From: Chromatiaceae bacterium
GTDB lineage: Bacteria > Pseudomonadota > Gammaproteobacteria > Chromatiales > Chromatiaceae
Assembly (NCBI GenBank): GCA_024235215.1
Contig: JACKMU010000007.1
Span: forward strand, 1-64,000
DNA length: 64,000 nt
Reading direction: 5' to 3'
This document shows positions 1 through 8,068 of this stretch, one piece after another. The first letter of the stretch is position 1. Every line of letters begins with the position of its first letter. Below the pieces are notes generated by a model. It was not told where the DNA came from, did not search any database, and saw only the letters and a program-made list of their open reading frames with translations. The translations under genes and the position numbers were made by a program.

Positions 1-551
1 AAGCCATCGGCATACTCGACCTCGAAGCTGCGCACCTCACAGCGGGCCAGGCGCTCGGCGGCCTGTCGGGCACCAGGGGTATCTTGCCTGCCTCGAGGTT
101 TGCGCCGCCAGCCCTGGGCCTTCATGAAACGACGCACCGTGGCATAGGAGGGCACCGGTGCCAACTCGGGCTGCTCCTGCACCAGGGCACACAGATTGTC
201 GTAGTGCAATTGCACCGACCAGCCCGTGTGATCGCGATACTGAAGCACCAGCACCTGGATCAGGGCCGGGGACAGACGCCGCCCCCGCCCGGCATCGGCC
301 CGGCGTCTGCGCCGCAGCGCCGAGACCGGATCGGCACTACCGCGGGCCGCATAGAACCACCGCTCCAAGGTGGGGACACTGAAGTGGATGGCCACGCCGG
401 TGACCGGATGACGCCACGGCTTGGAGGCCAACGCCCGCAGCGCCTGCTGCAGTTCGCCACGCGCCGGCGGGGCGGCCAACAGCGGACCGATAATGGCGAA
501 ACGCAAACGCGCCCAACGCTCCGGGTCATCGGCATTTGGCGATGGGCACAT
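1..551 (-). CDS. DDE-type integrase/transposase, 3' end beyond window
   Basis: An open minus-strand frame starts with ATG at 551 and stays open to the window edge, so it is C-terminally cut by the window rather than broken. The N-terminus reads MCPSPNADDPERWARLRFAI, followed by an Arg-rich segment, LSPALIQVLVLQYRDHTGWS and PSYATVRRFMKAQGW. I recognise this as the N-terminal, DNA-binding part of the proteobacterial DDE integrase family related to Mu/IS481-type transposases; the catalytic core would lie beyond position 1. The DUF6431-like gene ends 62 bp upstream on the same strand, which fits a two-gene mobile unit. Assignment comes from remembered family sequence; no catalytic residue is visible in this piece. 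Confidence 0.7.
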   Translation of the reverse strand, partial: MCPSPNADDPERWARLRFAIIGPLLAAPPARGELQQALRALASKPWRHPVTGVAIHFSVPTLERWFYAARGSADPVSALRRRRRADAGRGRRLSPALIQVLVLQYRDHTGWSVQLHYDNLCALVQEQPELAPVPSYATVRRFMKAQGWRRKPRGRQDTPGARQAAERLARCEVRSFEVEYADG

Positions 552-613
552 CGTTGGATTCCTGAGCTGTGAACATGGTCCCGGAGTCTATGGCACGGCG
601 GCGCGGCTTTCGA

Positions 614-1213
614 TCACAGGTTCTGCGGGTCTGTCCTCACCGTCAAAGAGCTTGACCGAGAAGTGCTCGTCACCGGCGCGATCAACCCCAACAGCCGCAC
701 CAGGCGTTCCGACAGATCCGCTCCCCCCAGGCGAGCCAGCAACTCACCCGGTAGCCCCTTAGCGGCGATGGGCGGGATAAACTGCGCCCGTTCCATCCGC
801 CACCAGGGGCCTTCGGCAAACACCTCCCGCCACCACTGCTGCCAACGCCACAAGGTTTGCGCAGGCACATCGAGAGTATCGACCAGCTGACGTCGACGCG
901 TGGGAGACACTCCCCCTTCCAGGGCACTGATCAGCACCACCAGGACACCCAGATACACCTTGCGACCGAGAAAACGCACCGACGGCGGCGTGGTGCGACG
1001 ACGGCAGCCCTCGGTGGCACAACAGAAACTCAGCCGATACTCATAGCTCTTGTCCAATACCGATCGGAAACCACGGGGCTTGCGGGGGTAGCAGGCGCTG
1101 TGTAGCACCCCGCCACACCGACAGCCTGCGGCTTGGACTTCTTCGGCAATCGACTGATCAATTCGGAACAGGAACTGGTAAAACCTGGCATCGGTAAGAA
1201 AGGCGTGACACAC
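614..1213 (-). CDS. Small transposon-associated protein (DUF6431-like)
   Basis: A 199-residue protein. A Cys-rich N-terminal half (CRCGGVLHSACYPRKPRG, then FCCATEGCRRR) could bind zinc. It is followed by FLGRKVYLGVLVVLISALEG and a helix-turn-helix-like LDVPAQTLWRWQQWW. Proteins with this layout are commonly annotated DUF6431 and occur next to DDE integrases of the kind that begins at 551. The role in transposition is not known to me; a DNA-binding accessory function is inferred from the Cys motifs and the HTH-like segment. It has the same orientation and a 62-bp gap to the integrase gene, so they are probably co-transcribed. Full length appears intact. Confidence 0.65.
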   Translation of the reverse strand: MCHAFLTDARFYQFLFRIDQSIAEEVQAAGCRCGGVLHSACYPRKPRGFRSVLDKSYEYRLSFCCATEGCRRRTTPPSVRFLGRKVYLGVLVVLISALEGGVSPTRRRQLVDTLDVPAQTLWRWQQWWREVFAEGPWWRMERAQFIPPIAAKGLPGELLARLGGADLSERLVRLLGLIAPVTSTSRSSSLTVRTDPQNL

Positions 1214-1220
1214 TGATTCT

Positions 1221-1255
1221 GTCTCTCGTGGTTTTTTCGCGAAAACGCAAGAGAC
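1221..1255. repeat. Inverted repeat, possible element end
   Basis: GTCTCT at 1221-1226 is mirrored by AGAGAC at 1250-1255, with an inner GTTTT/AAAAC match. It lies just upstream of the DUF6431-like gene and may mark the end of that mobile unit; no target duplication was recognised. Confidence 0.35.
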
Positions 1256-1257
1256 AG

Positions 1258-1296
1258 CCCCCTCGGATATTCGTCAAGATATTTGAGGGGGTTTTT
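1258..1296 (+). terminator. Rho-independent terminator-like hairpin
   Basis: CCCCCTC (1258-1264) pairs with GAGGGGG (1285-1291). The stem continues through two G-U pairs and ATAT/ATAT for about 13 pairs in RNA, and TTTTT (1292-1296) follows directly. Orientation is rightward, into the IS3 remnant. No plus-strand gene ends here, so it may serve to stop read-through into or out of a mobile element. Confidence 0.6.
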
Positions 1297-1302
1297 CGTT
1301 CT

Positions 1303-1354
1303 CCATCAGATAATCTGCTCGAAATTCCGCTATTTTCCATCAGAAACTCTGCTC
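1303..1354. repeat. Two 18-bp direct repeats
   Basis: CCATCAGATAATCTGCTC at 1303-1320 recurs as CCATCAGAAACTCTGCTC at 1337-1354, with two mismatches and a 34-bp period. The repeat sits between the terminator-like hairpin and the IS3 remnant; its function is unknown. Confidence 0.5.
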
Positions 1355-1357
1355 AGG

Positions 1358-2067
1358 CTGATCACGGCAGCCGTCAAATGACCCGCTGCCTGGCCGAACA
1401 GGGATATGTCGTCAATCGTAAGCGTGTGCAGCGCCTGATGCGCAAAATGGGTTTACAAGCGACCGTGCCAGGCCCGCATACCAGTCGGGCGCATCCCGCG
1501 CACAAGGTCTATCCGTACCTCCTGAAGGACCTGCAGCTCGATCACGCTAACCTCGTTTGGTCAACGGATATCACCTACATTCCGATGCATGTCGGCTTCA
1601 TGTACCTGGCCGTCGTCATCGATTGGTACAGCCGCTATGTGATCGCTTGGGAACTGTCCAATACCCTCGACCACCTGTTCTGTGTCAGTATGCTGGAGGA
1701 GGCGCTCGACCATGCCCATCCGGTGATCTTCAACACCGACCAGGGCAGCCAGTTTACCAGCACGGAATTTACCGCCTGCTTGCTTGATCGTCAGATCTTG
1801 ATCAGCATGGATGGACGTGGGCGTGCACTGGACAATGTTTTCATCGAACGGTTATGGCGTACCGTCAAGTACGAGGAGATCTATCTCAAGGACTACCAGA
1901 GCGTCTCTCAGCTGTATCACTGTTTGGCACAATACTTCGACTTCTATAACCACAAACGCCCTCACAGCGCCTTAGGTTGGCTGACACCGGCAAAGGTTCA
2001 TGCCGCCTCGGCTGTGTCTGAAAGGTTCGTGTCACGAAGACTGTGCGACCGGTCTTCGTGTGGATAA
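1358..2067 (+). pseudogene. IS3-family transposase OrfB, 5'-truncated
   Basis: Recognisable IS3 OrfB homology begins near 1358 (GSRQMTRCLAEQGYVVNRKR). The catalytic triad is present: Asp in WSTDITYIP, Asp in FNTDQGSQF and Glu in NVFIERLWRTVKYEE. The HTH part of OrfB and all of OrfA are absent. The open frame runs upstream to 1228 but those 40-odd residues do not look like transposase. The C-terminus reaches HSALGWLTPAKVH and then runs into about 20 unrelated residues before the stop. I call it a truncated, non-autonomous relic joined to foreign DNA at both ends. Confidence 0.85.
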
Positions 2068-2177
2068 GGCGTGAATGTTTTCGCTACGCGAAAAGCGTGT
2101 GGAAAAGCTATGGACAAAAGCTCGCAAGCTTGCTTTTGACCACAGCTTTACCACACTCATTCACCCCTTACCCACAC
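2033..2177. repeat. Nested palindromes with DnaA-box-like arms
   Basis: Three structures lie in a row. First, a hairpin with perfect 9-bp arms, CACGAAGAC (2033-2041) and GTCTTCGTG (2052-2060). Second, TTTTCGC/GCGAAAA (2078-2094). Third, a large imperfect palindrome whose outer arms are 2058-2077 and 2158-2177 (18 of 20 matching) and whose inner arms are 2097-2121 and 2132-2156 (22 of 25 matching). TGTGGATAA at 2059-2067 is a perfect DnaA box in reverse; TGTGGAAAA and TTTACCACA lie on the inner arms. It follows the IS3 relic directly and may be the end of another element; function unknown. Confidence 0.7.
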
Positions 2178-2313
2178 TACGCCGGGCTGACAAAGGTGTT
2201 GACGGCAGGCGTTTTCAACAACTACTATTTTTAGTAAATAAGGATCTCAAGAACCGCTCTCGTTCTTAGCTTATTTTTGGCTTCAAACTGTCCGACGTTT
2301 GGGGTCCACCTCA

Positions 2314-2600
2314 TACTACCGATATCCTCAGACTCACTGGCTGCGAATAAAAACCAATAATCCACTGGAGCGAATCATGCGAGAGATCTGAAGACGGACT
2401 CGCGTAGTCGGAGCATTTCCAGATGGTAATTCTGCGTTGATGCTGGTTGCGGCGCGCCTCCGGCATATCGCTGGAACAAAATGGGGAACCCGTCGATATC
2501 TCTCGATGGAAGCGTTAGAAAAACAACCTTTGGAGAAACAAATTACAGCTTAACCAGCGGACCGCCGCCAACCAAAGTGCGAAAGATTATTGACACTACC
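2314..2600 (+). pseudogene. IS256-family transposase, 3' fragment
   Basis: These 287 bp match 35263-35549, the 3' end and right terminus of the IS256 copy at 34.2 kb, almost base for base. They cover the C-terminal part of the transposase (NNPLERIMREI, then VVGAFPDGNSALMLVAARL) and the right inverted repeat ending GACACTACC. A substitution creates TGA just after the MREI codons. The remainder of the element is missing, so this is a dead remnant left by deletion or rearrangement. Confidence 0.9.
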
Positions 2601-2841
2601 ATTTCAGATCATCCCGGATGTTGCGCCAGGTATCACCGCAGCGATGCTCAGCCACCCGCTCCAGCAGCAACGCCAGCACACTCAGGCTGACATGAGCACA
2701 TATCCGATGAGGCGTCCAGTGATAGACAGGACGCAATCGAATGCCGCTCTTGAGGGTGCGCCAAGCCTCTTCCAAAACCGCTTGTTCTTCTGGAGTGAGA
2801 GTAATAGTGACTGCTGAATTCATGCTCCTTTCCTTTGTCAT
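2596..2841 (-). pseudogene. IS1634-type transposase tail in a chimeric ORF
   Basis: The last 57 codons (EAWRTLKSGIRLRPVYHWTP through RAHV-like and LLLERVAEHRCGDTW) are the C-terminus of an IS1634-type transposase. The same DNA recurs at 42306-42477, where an extra G disrupts this frame. The first 24 codons (MNSAVTITLTPEEQAVLE after a start at 2841 or 2823) are unrelated and look like the beginning of a small protein of another origin. The stop codon is supplied by the abutting IS256 right end. Probably a junction product rather than a functional gene. Confidence 0.7.
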
Positions 2842-2890
2842 TTACTGGACATCGGAAAGTATAACTGAATATTATATTCAGGACACTACA

Positions 2891-3817
2891 CTAGAAAAGT
2901 TTCAATCGTGCGATACCCAATCCTTCTTGCCCATAATTGTTACCGTTATAAAGCATAAATAATGTGTCTTTGTGCTGAAATACGTGAGAATAACAAATTG
3001 CATTGGAGTCCCATCCGCTTGGTGAAATATCGATACCTGCAAATTCATCAAGTCTCTGCCACGCGATACCATCTTCTGATATCGCGTATCCAATCCGATA
3101 TTGCTCACCTCGATACGAGTACCACATGTGGTATAAATCATCGATTCTTATCACACTCGGTCGGCAAATAGCGTACTCAGAGCAATTTTTAAAGTCGATG
3201 CAGACCCGATTTTCTCTTCGCCAGTTTATGCCATCATTAGATTCAGCATATTTGATGTTGTAATAGTGTTTATGATCTCCGCTTTCCTTTCCCCATTTCC
3301 TGAATGATGTGTACCACATCTTCCAGGTATTGTTTTCAATGAGTATGCAGACTGAACCAGTGGAGAGATAATCATCATTGGTTCTTTCCAAAATAGGGGC
3401 ACGGCTAATTCGTTTGAATTTACCTCCTTCGTTTCTAACTGCAAGACCAAGGTGGATTTGAAAAGGAGTAAGTACCGAAGGCATCCAGCCGTTGTAGAAT
3501 AGAAAATCTTTTTTTTCCTGGGTTACTACCCAGGGATAAGAGACACCATTTTCATCGAACGCACCTAACTCCCCAAAAGAAAAAATAGGTTCCGGTGTTA
3601 CATCATAACTTTCTGTTGGAGTATTTAGATTGACCTTAAAAGCGCCCAGTTGACTACGATTTTGTCTGTCTCTCCCCGCCATAATAATTTCAAAAACGGA
3701 GGACTGATCTGTACACTTGGCGAAAGCTGGACCGGCAAATGTTGACATCCAGGGAATTTCATCTTTTGGACAAATTATTCTGCCGAGTTTTTGCCATTTA
3801 TTTGGGTTTCCCTTCAT
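2891..3817 (-). CDS. Five-bladed beta-propeller glycosidase-like protein
   Basis: A 308-residue protein. The start at 3817 was chosen over an in-frame ATG at 3874 because AAGGAG sits about 9 bases upstream of it and it follows the neighbour's TAG with a single base between. The repeated pattern YAESNDGINWRRE, MWYSYRGEQYRIGYAISEDG and MWYTSFRKWGKESGDHK is typical of GH43/GH32/GH130-like five-bladed propellers, where each blade carries S-x-DG-x-W. No signal peptide is seen, so it is probably cytoplasmic. It is last in an AT-rich minus-strand cluster with GtrB/GtrA-like genes, suggesting a role in handling a sugar or glycoconjugate. Substrate and catalytic acids cannot be assigned. Confidence 0.65.
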   Translation of the reverse strand: MKGNPNKWQKLGRIICPKDEIPWMSTFAGPAFAKCTDQSSVFEIIMAGRDRQNRSQLGAFKVNLNTPTESYDVTPEPIFSFGELGAFDENGVSYPWVVTQEKKDFLFYNGWMPSVLTPFQIHLGLAVRNEGGKFKRISRAPILERTNDDYLSTGSVCILIENNTWKMWYTSFRKWGKESGDHKHYYNIKYAESNDGINWRRENRVCIDFKNCSEYAICRPSVIRIDDLYHMWYSYRGEQYRIGYAISEDGIAWQRLDEFAGIDISPSGWDSNAICYSHVFQHKDTLFMLYNGNNYGQEGLGIARLKLF

Positions 3818-3818
3818 T

Positions 3819-4754
3819 CTAAGTATTCTCCTTGTCTTGAATAAGAAAGAGTGGACGCTGTTTTGTTTGTTCAAAAACCTTACTTATATATAAGCCGATA
3901 ATTCCGAGAAAAATCATTAACAGTCCACCGATAAGAGAAAGTATAACCAGAGTACTACTCCATCCTGCCAGGACGTTCTCAGTGAAATATTTATATATCA
4001 CCAGAGCAGCACCAAAAAACGAACAAATTGAGAAAATGATTCCCGCGTAAATAGAGATTCTCAGTGGCTTATCGGAGTAAGAGATAGCAAGGTTTAATGC
4101 TAGACTTATAAGTTTTAACGGGGAGTAAGAGCTTCTACCCTTTGCACGTACTGAATGTTTAATTGGAATAGATGTGTTTTTAAATCCAATCCATTTTAAT
4201 ACAAATAAGTAACCCCTACGGTAATCATTGAATTTTAGGAAAGCGTCTACTGCTTTTCTTGATAGAATCGAATAGTTGCCAATATTAGGGTCAAGATCAA
4301 AATCGCTGATCCAAGAAAGAGTTTTGTAGAAAAGTTTCGAAAACGCATTTTTTACAAAGCTGTAGTTTCTGGAACTCCTTTTTGTATAGACAATATCAAA
4401 ACCTTCCTGAGCTTTACGATAAAGATCTGGAATGTAGGAAGGATCATCTTGTAAATCACAATCCATCAAAATAACGAAAACACCTTTGGCTTGACTAAGG
4501 CCAGCTGTGATCGCAAAATGTTGTCCGAAATTTCTGCTCAAATTGATGCCCTTTACCCTTTTATCGGAACTGCATTCTGCGACAATCATCTCCCAGGAAC
4601 GGTCGGGGCTTCCATCATTCACAAGAATAATCTCAAAATCATCAGTCAATTTTGAAGTAGACTCTTTGATACGCGCGACCAGCTCGTTTACCATGCTCTC
4701 AGCGAGATAAACAGGAGATACAATAGATAAATCAGGTAGTTCGGCTTTCAGCAT
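3819..4754 (-). CDS. Family-2 glycosyltransferase, GtrB/DPM1-like
   Basis: 311 residues. The N-terminal GT-A domain carries LSIVSPVYLAESMVNELV, the nucleotide-sugar motif ILVNDGSPDRSW and LMDCDLQDDPSYIPDLY, as in dolichyl/undecaprenyl-phosphate glycosyltransferases such as GtrB and ArnC. The C-terminal 80 residues hold two strong membrane helices (around IYAGIIFSICSFFGAALVIY and LVILSLIGGLLMIFLGIIGL). These enzymes move a sugar from a nucleotide donor to undecaprenyl phosphate on the inner face of the membrane. The GtrA-like flippase gene lies 27 bp upstream on the same strand, the classic pairing for glucosylation-type modification of O-antigen or another surface glycan. The sugar is unknown. 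Confidence 0.85.
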   Translation of the reverse strand: MLKAELPDLSIVSPVYLAESMVNELVARIKESTSKLTDDFEIILVNDGSPDRSWEMIVAECSSDKRVKGINLSRNFGQHFAITAGLSQAKGVFVILMDCDLQDDPSYIPDLYRKAQEGFDIVYTKRSSRNYSFVKNAFSKLFYKTLSWISDFDLDPNIGNYSILSRKAVDAFLKFNDYRRGYLFVLKWIGFKNTSIPIKHSVRAKGRSSYSPLKLISLALNLAISYSDKPLRISIYAGIIFSICSFFGAALVIYKYFTENVLAGWSSTLVILSLIGGLLMIFLGIIGLYISKVFEQTKQRPLFLIQDKENT

Positions 4755-4781
4755 TAAGAATACTTCCTGTAGCTAGGTAGA

Positions 4782-5195
4782 TTAAGACTGTTGTTTCTGC
4801 AATATAGAATGGTCACTAGAAGACCGAAATATCCAATATCTCTGAAGGATGAATAACATTGCGGCAATGATAAATATCATTACTCCCTGAACCAACTGAT
4901 GGGGCAGTCCCCAATTATCTACCAGTAGCAGTAGAGCCAGGATATTGATCAGATATCCGAGCAGATATGCAGATATGTATTTAACAAATGTGCTACTCAT
5001 ATTACCGGTGTGATTAAATGTCCAGCGCTTGTTAAAAACAAAGGTCTGGAGTATACCTACTCCATAAAGTAGGGACATGGAAAGTTTATGTCCCAATCCA
5101 GTCCAAGTGAGTAAGAGATAAATAAGATAGAGCAATAAGTTGGAGATTAGCCCTACTATTGCATAGCGTATTACTTGTACGGGCAAACCCATCAT
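4782..5195 (-). CDS. GtrA-like small membrane flippase
   Basis: 137 residues with four predicted membrane helices (VIRYAIVGLISNLLLYLIYL, the SMSLLYGVGILQTFVFN region, the LLGYLINILALLLLV region and a C-terminal VMIFIIAAMLFILQRYWIF). FVFNKRWTFNH and LQRYWIF are characteristic of the GtrA family, thought to flip undecaprenyl-phosphate-linked sugars across the inner membrane. Immediate upstream partner of the GtrB-like transferase gene, so the two probably act together. Usual family length is about 120-150 residues, so it appears complete. Confidence 0.85.
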   Translation of the reverse strand: MMGLPVQVIRYAIVGLISNLLLYLIYLLLTWTGLGHKLSMSLLYGVGILQTFVFNKRWTFNHTGNMSSTFVKYISAYLLGYLINILALLLLVDNWGLPHQLVQGVMIFIIAAMLFILQRYWIFRSSSDHSILQKQQS

Positions 5196-5310
5196 TTTGC
5201 TATATTTGTTTCGATTTGAATTGTTAGGAATAAATCAGACTCAAACTCGAGAAATAGAATACCTTCACTTAATAGATTAAGTAATCGTCCAGGAATTTCG
5301 TTAGTGATTT

Positions 5311-5757
5311 TCAATGATTATTTCCAGTTTTTGAAAGGAGCAGTTTGGTGATCTTAAAACTGGTGGGCTGTGAAATGGGTATTCGGATTAGCAGACACTG
5401 AAATAATGAATGATCGTGCATTATTTCACTGTTACTGCTCATCATTTGAATAACCATTTCCCTCAATCGAACAAGCAGAAGAAAGCAACTTGATTTCAAG
5501 TTGCAAAATTTCAAGATTTTCCAATGTTTCGTTTTATATGTAATATCAGCACAAAAATTACATCGACCATTCACTGCAAGCAGAAAAATGGCAATGGCTG
5601 GATACAACAACTCATATTTCCATGCGTAGGATGATTTTTCCTGGGCAGCAAGTAAAATTTCGCATCGAATCCAAAGCAATATGTCACTAATTTTTCGATC
5701 CAGATATACCGAATTGTTAGAGATTGAGTTGAGAGTATTATTTTTAGTCGAAATCAT
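5311..5757 (-). CDS. Hypothetical protein, uncertain
   Basis: A 148-codon frame whose ATG overlaps the stop of the amidohydrolase gene (TAATG), which would allow translational coupling. The product has one possible membrane segment (ELLYPAIAIFLLAVNG) and many Cys, Ser and Leu residues, but I recognise no family. The region is AT-rich and no other frame is better. It could equally be a degenerate gene or chance frame between the amidohydrolase and gtrA-like genes. Confidence 0.35.
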   Translation of the reverse strand: MISTKNNTLNSISNNSVYLDRKISDILLWIRCEILLAAQEKSSYAWKYELLYPAIAIFLLAVNGRCNFCADITYKTKHWKILKFCNLKSSCFLLLVRLREMVIQMMSSNSEIMHDHSLFQCLLIRIPISQPTSFKITKLLLSKTGNNH

Positions 5758-6539
5758 TACAGGATGGATAAAAAGTTTGCCAGGTTTCGAAAGGCAATAT
5801 TTTCCTGTTTGATCTGGGTGAGACCATCTGCAAAGTGCGTGAAACGCCGGCGTACGGATGAATGGCTGTTTTCCGGGTGGTCAGTCCCGATGCAGATTCG
5901 TCGGTCGAAGTGTTCGAACAGAAAGCGGATATCTGCATCCAAGGAACTGCCTTTGTATTTCATAATTGTCATCGATAAATCAAGCAGTAGGTTTGGATTG
6001 AATCTGACAAGTTCTGCATATTTTAGAAGCTGGACATCTCCACCATGGACCAGAATCACCCTAGCTTCAGGTGATTTACGAAGAAGTGCAACAAGAGAAT
6101 AAAATGGGTCGATGTCAGGATAATCTTTAAGAACGCAGTGCATGTAGGTGCAAAAGAATATCGTCAAGTTCAACTTCGCCGCGCAGATGAACACTTCTTC
6201 AAGTTGGTCTATTCGGTTTGTGAACTGTGAAAAACGAGGGTGGATCTTTATACCTCGGTATCCTAGTCGCTTGACCTGTTCAAGCTCCTCAAAAATCGAA
6301 TCAACGCAGTCTGGATTAATACCAGCAATCGGGACCAAAGAAGGGTAGCGCTTGCACTCACCAATAAAAGGTTCATGAGAGTAGTTTTCAATGCCCCAGA
6401 GGCCAACAGCGCAAGCCCCCATAAAGCCTTCCTGCTCCATGTTTTCAACCAAGCTGGAAAATCTGGCATCCGAATCTTCCCTTCCCAACCATTTTCCAGT
6501 GAGAGTCGGATGGGAAAGGGAATCCAGAATAGGTATCAA
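5757..6539 (-). CDS. Amidohydrolase-family (TIM-barrel) protein
   Basis: 260 residues resembling the amidohydrolase-2/TatD-like metal-dependent hydrolases. Visible signature pieces are the N-terminal DSLSHPT, GYRGIKIHPRFSQF (strand plus metal-binding-type His), ARVILVHGG, and a C-terminal IGTDHPENS with the expected Asp. The usual N-terminal H-x-H is only S-H-P-T here, so the metal site may be incomplete. It lies between the ATP-grasp gene (54 bp upstream) and the gtr genes, all on the minus strand, suggesting joint modification of a small molecule or a surface glycan substituent. Substrate unknown. Confidence 0.65.
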   Translation of the reverse strand: MIPILDSLSHPTLTGKWLGREDSDARFSSLVENMEQEGFMGACAVGLWGIENYSHEPFIGECKRYPSLVPIAGINPDCVDSIFEELEQVKRLGYRGIKIHPRFSQFTNRIDQLEEVFICAAKLNLTIFFCTYMHCVLKDYPDIDPFYSLVALLRKSPEARVILVHGGDVQLLKYAELVRFNPNLLLDLSMTIMKYKGSSLDADIRFLFEHFDRRICIGTDHPENSHSSVRRRFTHFADGLTQIKQENIAFRNLANFLSIL

Positions 6540-6593
6540 GTGATAAGCCTCGGATATGAAGTTACAGATTTATCGACCTTGTTGAAACATTAG

Positions 6594-7790
6594 TTAAACG
6601 GTTTTAATAGAAATTAGGCTTTTTGCTGTTTCGGCTGCCTCGATTGCGGATTTCGAGTTTTCGCCGGTACAAATCACGTAACCCAGTCTCCCATCTGCGT
6701 CAGATAAAGGTAACACTCTGTCTCCAGGGTTCACAAAAATATCAATGTCGTTAAAACTCGTTAGATTTTTTACGTCTTCAATGCCGCTGATCGATTGAAT
6801 TATCCCAGGTTTCGCAACGAGAAAACGAATCGCGGCAGCCTTGTTTTTCAGAGATATTTCGATCTTGGGCTTTCTTCCCAAGGCAATTTCTATTGCGGCA
6901 CCAACAATATCAACATTTGTAGACAGTGGAACCAAATGGGTATTGATGTACCCCCCGCCAAGACGTGCACCGATCTCCATTACTCGAGGTCCCATGCAAG
7001 TCAGTCGAATTTCGGAATGGCTGGCTGACCAGTCAATTCCCAGTGCCGCAACACCTGATGACGCAGTTCGAGAAAGCTGTTCCACATCATACGTGCTACA
7101 CGTTGGAGGTTGGCTGTGGCCTATTTCTACATAATGTGGGTAGCCACTCGTCAGTTTTTCTGTGACAGCAACAACCGTCGTTAGGCCATCCCAAGTCAAC
7201 GCTTCTACTGAGTACTCCGGGCCATCGACAAACTCCTCCACGAGTATCCCATCGCCCCTGGTGGCGTTTGACGCGTGCTCATATGCAGATTTGATACTAT
7301 TTAACGATTCCTCAGGCTCGAGACGGGTAATACCTCTTCCTCCCTGGGAGACGGCAGGTTTAAAAATTACTGGTCCGCCAATACTTTTCATCGCATGTAT
7401 GGCTTCATCAAGGGATCTGGCGGATATCGAAATCGGACAAGGCACGTTGGCATCTGATAAGGCAGCCCGCATATGGCGTTTGTTTGTAGAGAGCAATGCT
7501 GTCCGAGGAGAAATGCCGGGTAGTTTGAGCTGTTGAGCGATGAAGGCAGCCATCGGGGTTGGAAAGTCCGCTGCTAACGTCATTACACCGTTCACTCTCT
7601 CTCTTTCAGCAATATCGAGACATTGTTTTTTGTCTGCAAGATCATATACATAACCACAGTCCGCGAGTGCTAGACCCGGAGCGTCCGGAGATGGATCGAT
7701 CGCAACAACCCTTATACCCATCTTCCTGGCGACGTGGATGGCAGGTACCTGCAAACGACGGGCACCCAGTAGTAAAAGCGTCTCTCTCAT
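6594..7790 (-). CDS. ATP-grasp carboxylate-amine ligase-like protein
   Basis: 398 residues in the three-part ATP-grasp layout. An N-terminal Rossmann-like domain (LLLGARRLQVPAIHVARKMG, VVAIDPSPDAPGLALADCGY) is followed by the ATP-binding lobe with GPVIFKPAVSQGGRGITRL and ILVEEFVDGPEYSVEALTWD. The metal-binding region then reads VMEIGARLGGGYI in place of the E-x-N signature, as in BacD-type L-amino acid ligases. Such enzymes join a carboxylate to an amine through an acyl phosphate. Probably the first gene of the minus-strand cluster; the preceding 278 bp have no gene. It may make an aminoacyl or peptide decoration used with the downstream glycosyltransferase system, which is inference only. 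Confidence 0.75.
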   Translation of the reverse strand: MRETLLLLGARRLQVPAIHVARKMGIRVVAIDPSPDAPGLALADCGYVYDLADKKQCLDIAERERVNGVMTLAADFPTPMAAFIAQQLKLPGISPRTALLSTNKRHMRAALSDANVPCPISISARSLDEAIHAMKSIGGPVIFKPAVSQGGRGITRLEPEESLNSIKSAYEHASNATRGDGILVEEFVDGPEYSVEALTWDGLTTVVAVTEKLTSGYPHYVEIGHSQPPTCSTYDVEQLSRTASSGVAALGIDWSASHSEIRLTCMGPRVMEIGARLGGGYINTHLVPLSTNVDIVGAAIEIALGRKPKIEISLKNKAAAIRFLVAKPGIIQSISGIEDVKNLTSFNDIDIFVNPGDRVLPLSDADGRLGYVICTGENSKSAIEAAETAKSLISIKTV

Positions 7791-8068
7791 GTTGTTTTTA
7801 TGGATGCCACTGAATTGAAACCTTGATTTCTATTGCGGGAACCATCTTAAAGTAATTTAGAGGAAAAAAGAAAATAGATCGTTTAGCTCATCCTAAAATT
7901 CTCAGCTTATTAAGGTGTCGCCTCAATACAGTACGAAAAATCTGCGTTGAGAATATGTTTTGCAGATGGGAAACATGCGCTTTTTTGGATACGAAAGCAT
8001 ACTTTAACAAAAGGTAGTAGCGTCGATGTGTAACAGGTATTGAATCCTGTATGAGTGGTTCGAAAGCA

